Part shown: piece after piece, positions 8,103 to 16,244 of the stretch
Layout: each line of letters opens with the position of its first letter
Position numbering within the stretch: the first letter of the stretch is position 1
Origin: Halobium salinum
GTDB taxonomy: Archaea; Halobacteriota; Halobacteria; Halobacteriales; Haloferacaceae
Length of the DNA stretch: 64,000 nucleotides
Reading direction: 5' to 3'
Assembly (NCBI RefSeq): GCF_026586625.1
Contig: NZ_JAODIW010000006.1
Span: forward strand, 1,153,061-1,217,060
Notes under the pieces: model-generated
Database searches by the model: none
Seen by the model: only the letters and a program-made list of their open reading frames with translations
Told to the model about the DNA's origin: nothing
Made by a program: the position numbers and the translations under genes

Positions 8103-9830
8103 TCACCCCGACGCGTGCTCGGCGACCAGCGCCATCAGGTCGTCGGGCGTCTCCGCGCGGTGTGCGTCGTCGCCGACGAGCAGGTACGCGGCGTCGCCGG
8201 TCGTCTCCTCGGGGCCGACACGTCCCTCTAGTTGGGCGGTGGCGTTCGGGACGACGACCTTCTCGTGGTCGGCGACGCGGAGGGCCGCCCGGTGGAGGTC
8301 GGAGCCGACGGGCGCATCGAGGGCGACGACGAGCGGGTCGCGACAGAGCCGGCCGGCGACGGCACCGTAGCCGGCGACCTGCACGCCGATTCGGTCCCAC
8401 GCGCCGGCGAACGCGCCCACCGCCTCGCGCGCGACCTCCCGGTATCGGGGGTCGTCGGCGAGGACCGCCAGGTCGAGCAACGCGTCGGCCATCTCGACGG
8501 TGTCGTCGAGCGGGCGGAGCGGGCGGTCGAGGAGCCCCGGTCCGGCCGCCGGGCCGTCGCGGAAGCTCCCCTCCTCGTCGTCGAACAGCGTCGCGAGCGC
8601 GTAGTCGGCGGCGTCGCGAGCCACGTCCAACCCCTCTCCGAGCACCGTCTCCGCGCGGGCGAACGCGGCGGCGACGCGGGCCTGGTCGGCCAACAGGCCG
8701 GCTTCGCCCACCTCGTCGCTCTCCCGGTAGTGGACGACGGCGAGACCGGGTGCGTCGGCGTCGACGGCGCCGTCCGCGAACCGTTCGTCGTCGGCGAGGC
8801 TCTCGGGGTCGACGAGCAGTTCGTCTTCGAGGTACGCCATCGTCCGCTCTGCGTACTCCCGGGTGCGCTCGTCGTCGGTGTAGGCGTGGTACGTCAGGAG
8901 GGCGTCGACGGCGAGCGCGTTGGCGCCGGCGTAGGCGGTCAGGTCGCGGCGCGGCCCGGTCGCCGACTCGCGCTCCTCGGCGTCGAGTTCGTAGTACGAG
9001 CGCCCGCCCGCCGGACCGACGCTCCCGCCGAAGGCGACGCCGGTCCAGAGCCCGTCGGTCAGGAAGTCGACGGCGGCGTCGGCGGTGTCGCGGTAGCTCT
9101 CGTCGCCCGTGTAGAGGTAGGCGTTCGCGAACGCCCGCAGGAGCGCCGCGTTCGAGTCCAGCAGTTTCTCGTGGTTCACGTCGCCCCAGTTGCGCGCGCC
9201 GGCGTACCGGAAGAACCCGCCCGCCACCCCGTCGGAGAGGTTGCGCGTAATCGCGTCGAGGGTCCGCAGGGCCTGCTCGCGCTCGCGCTTGAGCGCGAAC
9301 TCGACCGTCCGGGGGAGCGGGAACTTCGCGTCGCTCCCCCAGCCGGCGAACTCCCCGTCGTACTTGTCGCCCAACTGGCCCGCGACGTGGGCCTCGATGC
9401 GGTCGTCGACCGGCCCTCTGGGAGTCGGCTCGCCGGCGAGCGCCCGCGGGACCCGACCGCCGGACTCGCCCTTCGCGTCCCACGTCTCGCGCACGCGGTC
9501 GAGCACCTGTCGCATCCCGCCGGGCCCGAGGTACGTCGCCCCGGTCAGGAGCTTTCCGGAGGGCGTGGTGAACACCGTCGAGGGGAACCCGCCCATGTTG
9601 TATCGTTCGCGTACCCGGGGATGCCGGTCCACGTCGACCCGAACGGGGACGAACCCGTCGTTGACGTTGGCGGCGATTCGCGGCTCGGCGTACGTCTCCA
9701 CGTCCATCTCGTGGCAGTCCCCACACCACGTCGCGGAGAGAGAGAGCAACACCGGCTTACCCGTCCGGTCGGCCTCGGCGAACGCCTCGGCGCCCCACTC
9801 GCGCCACTCGACGCGCGTGTCGTCGTCCAT
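8103..9830 (-). CDS. DUF255 (YyaL/SSP411-like) thioredoxin-fold protein
   Basis: This 575-aa protein has an N-terminal thioredoxin-like domain with WCGDC (Cys36 and Cys39), then an (alpha/alpha)6-barrel region like N-acyl glucosamine epimerases. Family landmarks are SATWCGDCHEM, GGFPSTVF, SDAKFPLP, GVAGGFFRYA and HEKLLDSNA. The family (YyaL in bacteria, spermatogenesis-associated protein 20 in animals) has no firm biochemical role; a redox role linked to carbohydrate binding is suspected. The usual family length is about 650-700 aa, so this haloarchaeal form is shorter. ATG at 9830 (MDDDTRVEWREW). Confidence 0.88.
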   Translation of the reverse strand: MDDDTRVEWREWGAEAFAEADRTGKPVLLSLSATWCGDCHEMDVETYAEPRIAANVNDGFVPVRVDVDRHPRVRERYNMGGFPSTVFTTPSGKLLTGATYLGPGGMRQVLDRVRETWDAKGESGGRVPRALAGEPTPRGPVDDRIEAHVAGQLGDKYDGEFAGWGSDAKFPLPRTVEFALKREREQALRTLDAITRNLSDGVAGGFFRYAGARNWGDVNHEKLLDSNAALLRAFANAYLYTGDESYRDTADAAVDFLTDGLWTGVAFGGSVGPAGGRSYYELDAEERESATGPRRDLTAYAGANALAVDALLTYHAYTDDERTREYAERTMAYLEDELLVDPESLADDERFADGAVDADAPGLAVVHYRESDEVGEAGLLADQARVAAAFARAETVLGEGLDVARDAADYALATLFDDEEGSFRDGPAAGPGLLDRPLRPLDDTVEMADALLDLAVLADDPRYREVAREAVGAFAGAWDRIGVQVAGYGAVAGRLCRDPLVVALDAPVGSDLHRAALRVADHEKVVVPNATAQLEGRVGPEETTGDAAYLLVGDDAHRAETPDDLMALVAEHASG

Positions 9831-9973
9831 GCCCCGTCGTCGGAGGGCGCCGCGGGTAAGAGCTTCGAGATTTCCGGGCGTGAGCCGGACTGCCGTCTCG
9901 GGGACCTCCGGTCGGCACGTGAGGCGACGCCCCGGGCCACCGGCTTCATGCGGCTGGGGCCTCGTCTTCGACC

Positions 9974-10291
9974 ATGTCCACCGACGAGACGCCGACCCTG
10001 GCAGACCGCACCGCCGACCTGCACGCTCATCTCGAAGCGACCGAGGAACAGCCCATCGACGCGACCGCAAACCGCTGGATAGGCGAGGCCGAGGCGGTCG
10101 CCGGGGACGTTGCGGCGCTGGCCGCGGGGGAGGACGTCGACGAGTCGGTCGTCGCCGAGCGCGTCGGCCACGTCCGGGAACTACTCTCGAACGTCGACGA
10201 GACGGGCGACTCCGGCGCCGACGAACACGTCGCGGCCGCCCGCGCCGAGGCCGAGGGAATCATCGACCGAATCGAGGCGGCGAACAGCTGA
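9974..10291 (+). CDS. Conserved small acidic helical protein
   Basis: This predicted 105-aa soluble protein is very acidic and almost wholly alpha-helical, with Ala- and Glu-rich heptads (DVAALAAGEDVDESVVAERVG) and a C-terminal helix ending in IDRIEAANS. There are no cysteines, membrane segments or catalytic motifs. Codon bias is fully haloarchaeal, which supports a real gene. I do not assign a function. It starts 143 nt from the divergent DUF255 gene. Confidence 0.75.
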   Translation: MSTDETPTLADRTADLHAHLEATEEQPIDATANRWIGEAEAVAGDVAALAAGEDVDESVVAERVGHVRELLSNVDETGDSGADEHVAAARAEAEGIIDRIEAANS

Positions 10292-10346
10292 GCGCGGGCT
10301 CCCGTCCTGTCCGTCCGGCGCTACTTCAATCCCGTTCGGCGCCATC

Positions 10347-10883
10347 TCAATCCAGGTCCGCGTACCGCGCGACGGCCGGGTCGACGTCGTCAGGAAGCGA
10401 CTCGACCCACCGAACGTCGGCGACCTCCGGGTCGTCGGTCCCGACCGTGCCGCCGACGTATCGCCCCTCGAAGAACGCGCCGAGTCGGTACAACGCGTCG
10501 TCCGTCGCCGACCCCTCGCCGTCGGCGACGAGTCGAACCCGTCGGCAGAAGCGCAGTCCCGTCACCTCGCAGTCGACGCCGGTCTCCTCTCTGACCTCCC
10601 GTACGGCCGACTCGACGAGCGTCTCGCCTCCCTCTAGTCCACCGCCCGGTACGGACCACGTCCCGCTTCCGGTCGCGCGCTGGAGGAGCAGTCGGCCCTC
10701 GTCGTCGCGGACGTACGCGGCCCCGCCGTCGAGGACGCCGTCGGCGACGACCCGGGCCATGTCCCGAAAGCGGCCCGGCGACACCGTCATCTCCTCGTCG
10801 TAGACCGGCGCGTCGCCGTAGTCGGCCCGGAGCGACTCGACGAGGCCGTCGACGCGGGCACGACTCTCGGATTCGAGCGACAT
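10347..10883 (-). CDS. NUDIX hydrolase
   Basis: The Nudix box is complete: GGGLEGGETLVESAV followed by REVREETGV, fitting Gx5Ex7REUxEExGU (about residues 73-96). The 178-aa protein has an N-terminal helical extension typical of haloarchaeal members (ARVDGLVESLRADYGD). Such enzymes hydrolyse nucleoside diphosphates linked to another moiety; the substrate is not predictable from the sequence. ATG 10883 opens with MSLESESRARVD. Confidence 0.92.
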   Translation of the reverse strand: MSLESESRARVDGLVESLRADYGDAPVYDEEMTVSPGRFRDMARVVADGVLDGGAAYVRDDEGRLLLQRATGSGTWSVPGGGLEGGETLVESAVREVREETGVDCEVTGLRFCRRVRLVADGEGSATDDALYRLGAFFEGRYVGGTVGTDDPEVADVRWVESLPDDVDPAVARYADLD

Positions 10884-11009
10884 GGGTGGTCGTCGCTCGG
10901 GATGGTGGTAGTGTTCACGCTTCACCGCGTGAGGGCGAACTCGACTTCCCCCGACGTCCTCCGGCTCCCCCCGACTTCCGAACTCCTCCGACTCTCTCCG
11001 ACCACCAAC

Positions 11010-11053
11010 TTTATTAACGAAACCGAGCAGATTAACAACGTGAGCGTTATTAA
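11010..11053 (+). promoter_or_regulatory. ZIP transporter promoter with dyad over the expected start site
   Basis: TTTATTAA (11010-11017) is a good TATA element. An inverted repeat, TTAACAACG (11032-11040) and CGTTATTAA (11045-11053), 8 of 9 positions paired with a 4-nt spacer, covers the position about 25 nt downstream where transcription should begin. That is the classical place for an archaeal repressor, plausibly a metal-responsive DtxR/SirR or Fur-type protein. Confidence 0.5.
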
Positions 11054-11078
11054 CTCCGAAGTAGGAATTCACAATCGA

Positions 11079-11906
11079 ATGCGACGACCCTCAGTGCTCG
11101 GTCTCGTCGGCGCAGGCTGTCTGCTCGTACTGTCGACGCTCGCGATGTACGCCGACATCGACAACGCCGGGAAGCTCCTCGTCGTCGCGTGGGTGGCCTT
11201 CGGAGCCATGACGGTCGCCGGCGCGCTGGGCGCCCGGACCGGCGACCGCTCGGCCGGTACGCTCGTGTGGGGCAACGGGCTCGCCGCCGGTGCGATGGTG
11301 ACGAGCGCGGCCGTCTTCCTCCTCCCGACGGCCATCAACCACCAGGCCCAGTGGGGCGGCGTCGGCGTCGCCTCCGGACTCCTCATCGGCTACGGGGCCC
11401 ACACCGTCGGCCACCGCCTCGCGCACATGGACCTCCCGATGGACCGCACGGTCGCCGAGCTCACCGCCCACGCGCTCTCGGCGGGCGCCATCATCGGCGT
11501 CGTCTACGGCAACATGAACGTGAGCCTCCTGCTCGGCCTCTCCATCGTCTCCCACAAGGGCCCGGCCGGCTACGCCGCCGCGGGTCGGCTCGTCCGCGAC
11601 GGCCGCGACTGGTCCGTCCTCCTGCTCCCCGCCGCCGGCGTCGGTCTCACCGCCATCGCCGCGAGCCTCGTCGCGCTCCCGGCCGCACCGGCCGTCCGCG
11701 GCGTCGTCTTCGGCTTCGCGACCGGCGTCTTCCTCCACGTCGCCATGGACTTCCTCCCGCGCTGTGAGATCGGCAGCGAGGTCCACGACGCGCTCTCGGT
11801 CGACGGCGAGGCCCACCACATCCTGGACCGTCTGCGCGTCCACGCCGTCGCCAGTACGGCCGTCGGGGGAGCGGTCGTCCTGCTTTCGTGGGTCGCCATC
11901 GCCTGA
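11079..11906 (+). CDS. ZIP family divalent metal transporter
   Basis: This 275-aa integral membrane protein has about eight hydrophobic helices. The ZIP signature region shows His residues in helices 4-5: HTVGHRLAHMD and SIVSHKGPAGYA, the latter matching the HNxPEG-like metal site. It probably imports zinc, iron or manganese across the cytoplasmic membrane; specificity cannot be read from the sequence. The ATG at 11079 was chosen because the 60 upstream codons are promoter-like and AT-rich. Expression is probably controlled by the dyad overlapping the start site. Confidence 0.88.
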   Translation: MRRPSVLGLVGAGCLLVLSTLAMYADIDNAGKLLVVAWVAFGAMTVAGALGARTGDRSAGTLVWGNGLAAGAMVTSAAVFLLPTAINHQAQWGGVGVASGLLIGYGAHTVGHRLAHMDLPMDRTVAELTAHALSAGAIIGVVYGNMNVSLLLGLSIVSHKGPAGYAAAGRLVRDGRDWSVLLLPAAGVGLTAIAASLVALPAAPAVRGVVFGFATGVFLHVAMDFLPRCEIGSEVHDALSVDGEAHHILDRLRVHAVASTAVGGAVVLLSWVAIA

Positions 11907-11992
11907 GCCGTCTCACCTCCCTCTCGACTCCCGCTTCGAGGTCGTTCGACTCCGGCGGTATGTTTTTCATCCGCACATTCCACAGTCGAACG

Positions 11993-12271
11993 ATGTCGTT
12001 CGAACCACACGCCGTCAGCGCGCGGGCGTCCGAACTCGCGGTCCAGGTCGCCATCGCGGCCATCGTCGTGCTCCTGCCGGGCGCCGCCTACTACGGCGCC
12101 ACGGGCGACCTGTGGGGGCTACGCGTTCCGCTCCTGCTCGGGGTCCTCTCGGTTCTCTCCTTCCTCCTCAGCCTCGTCGCGGGCTACGCCGCCAGAAAGG
12201 AGGACGCCGCACACGCCGAGTACGAGCCGATGCAGAGCGTCCAGAGCCGGAGCAGTCGGGACGACCGATGA
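11993..12271 (+). CDS. Small two-helix membrane protein
   Basis: This predicted 92-aa protein (MSFEPHAVSARASELAVQ) has two hydrophobic helices (about 16-37 and 48-68) and a hydrophilic C-terminus. The stop overlaps the next ATG (ATGA), so it is co-translated with a 39-aa single-helix protein. I do not recognise a named family. A possible function is as a partner or assembly factor of a membrane complex. Confidence 0.75.
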   Translation: MSFEPHAVSARASELAVQVAIAAIVVLLPGAAYYGATGDLWGLRVPLLLGVLSVLSFLLSLVAGYAARKEDAAHAEYEPMQSVQSRSSRDDR

Positions 12272-12387
12272 CCGCGACGGCTCTCCAAGTCGAGTTCCTC
12301 GGGCACCTTGTCGGCCTCGCCGTCTTCGGCGTCGTCGCCCTCGCGGTCGCGGTCGCCGTCTTCTGGGCGCTCCAGCGCTACTTCTGA
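12268..12387 (+). CDS. 39-aa single-helix membrane peptide
   Basis: This short frame begins with the ATG that overlaps the preceding stop by 4 nt and reads MTATALQVEFLGHLVGLAVF and onward to a C-terminal RYF. It has one strongly hydrophobic helix of about 22 residues. The overlap and the haloarchaeal codon bias argue for a real microprotein translated by coupling. Function unknown. Confidence 0.6.
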   Translation: MTATALQVEFLGHLVGLAVFGVVALAVAVAVFWALQRYF

Positions 12388-12454
12388 CGGCCGAACGCTC
12401 CCACCGACCGACCGCAACGCGCAAGCGCCCCGCGGGCGAGGTCCGGACGAACCG

Positions 12455-13276
12455 ATGACCGTCGTTCTCTGTGGCGTCGGCGGCGACGCCGGCAACGTCG
12501 CCCCCGACCCGACTGTCGACCCCGACGGACGCTTCGAGTACGTCCCGATTCCCGAGAAGTGCGACACTACCGAGTCGAGGAGTTACGGCACGACCCCGCT
12601 TCGACACGGCGACGGCACCCTCGCCGACCGGGTCGACTGGCTCCAGTCGAGAGGGGACTACGACGGCGGGCGTCCGGAGGTCGTCGCCACCCACCCGCTC
12701 CACCACGACCCGAACTTCGAACACCTCACCTACGGCGAGCACCGGCGACGACCCTCCCCGTACGTCCAGACCCTCGCCGCGCTCGACCCGGGCGACGCCG
12801 TCGCGTTCTACACGGGCCTCCGACCGGAGGACGGCGGGAAGAAACACCGCTACCTCGTCGGCTACTTCGCCGTCGCCGCCGTCACCGTCGTCGACCCCGA
12901 CCTCCCCGTCGCGGAGAAGCGCGACCTCCTGCGGCGGCACCCGCACAACGCCCACACGAAACGGTTCGAGGCCCGTGGCGCGCTCTACTACCAGGACCCC
13001 GACACCGACGCGCCGGTAAAGCCGGTCGTAATCGTCGACGGGCGGGCGCCCGGCGGCCTGCTCGACCGGGCGGTGAAGCTGACCGACCGCCTCGAACGGC
13101 GGATGTTCCGCCTCTCGCCCGCAGTCCAGGAGGCCCTGCGACCCCTCGACCGCGACGGCGACCCGGTCCCCGAGGAGGAGTCGGTGTCGCTCGGCGGGTT
13201 CAAGCCCGTCGTCGCCTGCGACGTCGACCTCGGCGAGTTCGTCGACTGGGTGGAGACGCGTCAGCGACCCCGGTAA
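12455..13276 (+). CDS. Nmad3-like putative nucleotide-modification-associated protein
   Basis: This 273-aa protein opens with VVLCGVGGDAGNVAPDPT, then DGRFEYVPIPEKCDTTESRSYG. This pattern resembles the Nmad3 (nucleotide modification associated domain 3) family, which was named from genomic association with modified-base systems; no catalytic activity is established. DPGDAVAFYTGL and YLVGYFAV follow in the middle, with a basic region around RRHPHNAHTKRF. No methyltransferase, restriction or phage gene is adjacent, which makes its presence here puzzling. Family assignment is from memory of the motif and should be treated as probable. Confidence 0.6.
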   Translation: MTVVLCGVGGDAGNVAPDPTVDPDGRFEYVPIPEKCDTTESRSYGTTPLRHGDGTLADRVDWLQSRGDYDGGRPEVVATHPLHHDPNFEHLTYGEHRRRPSPYVQTLAALDPGDAVAFYTGLRPEDGGKKHRYLVGYFAVAAVTVVDPDLPVAEKRDLLRRHPHNAHTKRFEARGALYYQDPDTDAPVKPVVIVDGRAPGGLLDRAVKLTDRLERRMFRLSPAVQEALRPLDRDGDPVPEEESVSLGGFKPVVACDVDLGEFVDWVETRQRPR

Positions 13277-13337
13277 CGACCGTCGACCCGCACGCCCGGA
13301 CCGCCGCGTTCATGTCTTCGGGTCGATAGACGACCGT

Positions 13338-14243
13338 ATGAGCGACCCCGGCGCCGACCGCGACGCGGAGTCCGAACACGCCGGCCACAGCGGCGACCGG
13401 GAGGGGACCCGCGGCGACGACTCGACGGACGAGCGGGGTGACACCGTCGTCTCCCGCCTCTCGCCCGAAGAGGCGTTCTCGCTGCTCGGCCACGAGACGC
13501 GCCTGCGGACCCTCGAAACCCTCAGCGCCGCCGACGGCCCGCTCGCGTTCTCCGAGTTGCGCGAGCGCGTCGGCGCCGACGACCCCGGCGGGTTCAACTA
13601 CCATCTCGGAAAGCTCGTCGGCCGGTACGTCCGGAAGGTCGACGGGGCGGCCGAGAGCGGCACGCGAGCCTCGTTGACCGCTGCACCCGACACGGTCGAG
13701 GGGTACGAACTCACCATGCCCGGCCGACGGATGGTCGGCGCGGTCCTGTCCGGGGGGACGACCAAGGGACTCGATGGCGACGCCGACCCCGTCCCCGTCG
13801 ACGCCGACTGCCCCAACTGCGGCGCGGCGATGCGGGCGCAGTTCCGCGACCACGGCGTTCGCGTCGGCTGTGACGACTGCCCGTTCGACTTCACGAACCC
13901 CGAAATCCCGCCGGGAGCGCTGGAGGGCCGCCCCCACGAGGCGGTCCCCGAACTCGTCGACCGCTGGCTCAAACGCGGGAGCGCGGTCGCCGAACACGGC
14001 TTCTGTGAGGTGTGTGACGGCCCCTTCGAGCGCCGGTTTCTCGTCTCGACCGACGACGACGCCCCCGACTGGCTCACCGGCGAGGCGGGCGCAGAGGTGA
14101 CCGTACGCGACCGTTGCGCCCGGTGTGGCTACGGCTGGCACTCCTCGGTCGCCGCTGCGGTCACGGACCACCCGGCCGTCGTCGCCTTCCACTGGGAACA
14201 CGGGGTCGACCTCCGCGAGACGCCACGGTGGGAACTCCCGTAG
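13338..14243 (+). CDS. HTH/zinc-ribbon regulator (DUF7347/DUF7351 type), ended by an early TAG
   Basis: After an acidic N-terminal tail (1-35), residues ~38-120 form an ArsR-like winged helix (EEAFSLLGHETRLRTLE, LAFSELRERVG, GGFNYHLGKLV). The middle has two zinc-ribbon-like units: CPNCGAAM with CDDCPF, and CEVCDGPF with CARCGYGW. The reading frame stops at TAG 14241-14243 right after ETPRWELP. The same frame then continues for 46 sense codons that match the expected C-terminal strand region of the family. The gene is therefore truncated, or the stop is read through. It precedes an MFS exporter with two tandem dyads between, so it may regulate that gene; this is inference. Confidence 0.8.
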   Translation: MSDPGADRDAESEHAGHSGDREGTRGDDSTDERGDTVVSRLSPEEAFSLLGHETRLRTLETLSAADGPLAFSELRERVGADDPGGFNYHLGKLVGRYVRKVDGAAESGTRASLTAAPDTVEGYELTMPGRRMVGAVLSGGTTKGLDGDADPVPVDADCPNCGAAMRAQFRDHGVRVGCDDCPFDFTNPEIPPGALEGRPHEAVPELVDRWLKRGSAVAEHGFCEVCDGPFERRFLVSTDDDAPDWLTGEAGAEVTVRDRCARCGYGWHSSVAAAVTDHPAVVAFHWEHGVDLRETPRWELP

Positions 14244-14384
14244 CTGAGCGTGGCGGGCGGGCGGGTCGCGAGCGAGCACCCGCTCCGCGTCGAAGTTCCG
14301 GTCGAACTCGACGGCGAGACGCTCGTCCTGACGCTGGACCGCGACGGTGAGGTGGTCGCGGAGCGGCGAGGGAGCCGGAACTGA
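14244..14384 (+). pseudogene. In-frame C-terminal remnant beyond the amber codon
   Basis: Continuing the frame of the preceding gene past TAG gives 46 codons, with the segments EHPLRVEVPVELDGETLVL, TLDRDGEVVAERRG and a terminal SRN, then TGA at 14382-14384. The strand-rich pattern and codon bias look like real protein rather than intergenic DNA. It reads as the last part of the regulator, separated by one nonsense codon. Confidence 0.7.
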
Positions 14385-14396
14385 CAGCACGCGGAT

Positions 14397-14438
14397 AGAA
14401 ACGCGTTTCTGCCACCTCGCCGATAGAAATGTAATTCT
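14397..14438 (+). promoter_or_regulatory. Two tandem dyads upstream of the MFS gene
   Basis: A perfect 14-bp palindrome, AGAAACGCGTTTCT (14397-14410), and an imperfect copy, AGAAATGTAATTCT (14425-14438), share the context GATAGAA and TTCTGC. Their centres are 28 bp apart. They lie 40-80 nt before the MFS ATG at 14478, in the promoter. They look like paired operator sites for one dimeric regulator. Confidence 0.6.
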
Positions 14439-14477
14439 GCGGACAGTTAAGGCGGGCGCTCCCCTGGACACTCGTGC

Positions 14478-15830
14478 ATGGCTTCGTTACGCTCGAACGG
14501 GACGTTCGTCCGACTGCTCCTCGGGCGGGTCGTCACCAACGCCGGCGACAGCCTCTACTCCGTCGCCGCGATGTGGCTCGTCTACGACCTCACCGGCTCC
14601 GCGCTGTACACCGGAGTCGCCGGCTTTCTCACGTTCAGCACGCAGGTGCTGCAGGTGTTCCTCGGCCCGCTCGCCGACCGGTGGTCCCTTCGCTCGGTTC
14701 TCCTCGGCACGCAGGCCGTCCAACTGGTCGGCGTCCTGCTCGTCCCGGCGGCCGCCGCGACGGGGCACCTCTCGGTGTGGCTCGTGCTCGGCCTGATGCC
14801 CCTGCTCGCGCTCCTCAATCAGTTCGTCTACCCGGCACAGCACGCGGCGCTGCCCAGTATCGTCGACGACGACCAACTCGTCCGGGCGAACTCCCTGTTC
14901 TCCTTCGCGTACCAGGGCGTCGACATGGCGTTCAACGCCGCCGCCGGGGCGCTCATCGTCCTCGTCGGCGCCGTGACGCTCTACCTCGTCGACGCCGTCA
15001 CGTTCGCGCTCGCGCTGGTGCTGTTCGTCGAGGTGGTCGTCCCCGAATCCGAAGTCGAGGAGGACGGAGCCGGTGACACCGCGGACACCGCAGACAGCGC
15101 AGACACCACCGACAGCGATGACTACGGTGGCGACGACGCCGACGATGGCTCCTACCTCGGCGACCTCCGGGAGGGGTTCGGCTACGTCCGGGGGTCGCTG
15201 GTCCTCCCGATGGTGCTGGGGTCGGCGGTCGTCAACGGCGCGTTCGGGATGGCCGTCGCCGCCCTTCCGGCGTTCGCCGACACCCTCGGCGGCCCGACCG
15301 CCTACGGCCTCCTGACGGCCGCGCTCGGGGCCGGTAGCCTCGCCGGCGCGCTCGGGGCCTCGTACGTCGAGGACCTCCCCTACGGACGCCTCCAGGTGGC
15401 CGCCAGCGTCGTCTCCGCCGGCTGTATCACCGCGGCGGTACTCCTCCCGGGCCTCCTCCCCACCGTCGCGCTGTTCTTCGCGTTCTTCGTCCCGTCGGGA
15501 GCGACTGGCGTCGTCGGCTCCTCGATGCTCCAGTCGGCCGTCGACGACGCGGTGCTCGGGCGGGTGATGTCCGTCCGCAACGCGGCCAGTTCGGCGATGA
15601 TGCCCGTCGGCGCGCTGGTCGGCGGCTGGCTCGCGACCGTCGTCGGCCCGGCCGCCGTCGTCGGGTCGCTCGGCCTCGCTTCGCTGTTCTACGCGTCCTT
15701 CTTCGTGCTCCACCCAGGTCTCCGTACGCTCCCTCGCGTCGCTGACGCCGACGAGTCGGTGCTCGGGGTCACCGACGGGAGCAGGGCGAACACCCGACCG
15801 CGGACGGCGGCTACGGTCGGCGACAACTGA
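14478..15830 (+). CDS. MFS transporter, probable drug or metabolite exporter
   Basis: This 450-aa protein has about 12 membrane helices in two halves. The first half shows the MFS start (RLLLGRVVTNAGDSLYSVA) and LADRWSLRSVLLG, the loop 2-3 motif. An acidic Asp/Thr-rich linker (about 198-225) separates the halves. The second half has YGLLTAALGAGSLAGALGAS. The organisation resembles bacterial MFS exporters of the EntS/macrolide-efflux group. The substrate is unknown. The paired dyads upstream suggest inducible expression, and the HTH/zinc-ribbon gene ends just before them. Confidence 0.88.
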   Translation: MASLRSNGTFVRLLLGRVVTNAGDSLYSVAAMWLVYDLTGSALYTGVAGFLTFSTQVLQVFLGPLADRWSLRSVLLGTQAVQLVGVLLVPAAAATGHLSVWLVLGLMPLLALLNQFVYPAQHAALPSIVDDDQLVRANSLFSFAYQGVDMAFNAAAGALIVLVGAVTLYLVDAVTFALALVLFVEVVVPESEVEEDGAGDTADTADSADTTDSDDYGGDDADDGSYLGDLREGFGYVRGSLVLPMVLGSAVVNGAFGMAVAALPAFADTLGGPTAYGLLTAALGAGSLAGALGASYVEDLPYGRLQVAASVVSAGCITAAVLLPGLLPTVALFFAFFVPSGATGVVGSSMLQSAVDDAVLGRVMSVRNAASSAMMPVGALVGGWLATVVGPAAVVGSLGLASLFYASFFVLHPGLRTLPRVADADESVLGVTDGSRANTRPRTAATVGDN

Positions 15831-15905
15831 ACGGCCCGCCGTCGGCGGAGTGACTGGCGACGAGGATATCCGCTGACCTACCTTCTAGAAGGACCGGTGA
15901 ATACG

Positions 15906-16205
15906 ATGGCGTATCTCCTCACCCAGTTCACGGTTGCCGACTTCGACGAGTGGCAGGCGTACTTCGACCGCAACGACACCTTCCGTACCGAGCAGGGCCA
16001 GCGGAGCTACCGGACGTTCCGGTCGCTCGACGACTCGACCGAGGTCGTCGTACTCCTCGAGTTCGACGACCCCGACGCGATCAGGGCGTTCACGGGCTCC
16101 GAGGAGTGGCACGAGCGGATGGCCGAGGCCGGGGTCCGCGGGGTGCCCGAGATTTCGATTCTGGAGGCGGTCGCGGAGAAGCCGCGACAGTCGACCGCGG
16201 CGTAG
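15906..16205 (+). CDS. Small dimeric alpha/beta-barrel protein
   Basis: This 99-aa protein (MAYLLTQFTVADFDEWQAYF) has the ferredoxin-like pattern of the dimeric alpha/beta-barrel superfamily: a first strand, a helix with DEWQAYFDRND, the middle strands VVVLLEFDD, and a helix DAIRAFTGSEEWHERMAEAG. Related stand-alone proteins include cyclase and antibiotic-biosynthesis-monooxygenase-like folds. No specific catalytic residue identifies the reaction. An in-frame GTG at 15897 is an alternative start. Confidence 0.75.
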   Translation: MAYLLTQFTVADFDEWQAYFDRNDTFRTEQGQRSYRTFRSLDDSTEVVVLLEFDDPDAIRAFTGSEEWHERMAEAGVRGVPEISILEAVAEKPRQSTAA

Positions 16206-16244
16206 TCCCCCACGCGCTCCCTCTTTCGACCGTCCGCAGCCGGG

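Noticed and set aside
7114-9729. One 871-aa minus frame joining the TrmB regulator to the region upstream
   Set aside because: Its upstream part is an Arg-rich shadow of the DUF255 gene in another frame. The regulator starts at 7953.
14241-14243. TAG decoded as pyrrolysine
   Set aside because: No pyl genes are visible, there is no reason for pyrrolysine in this regulator, and mutation or readthrough is simpler.
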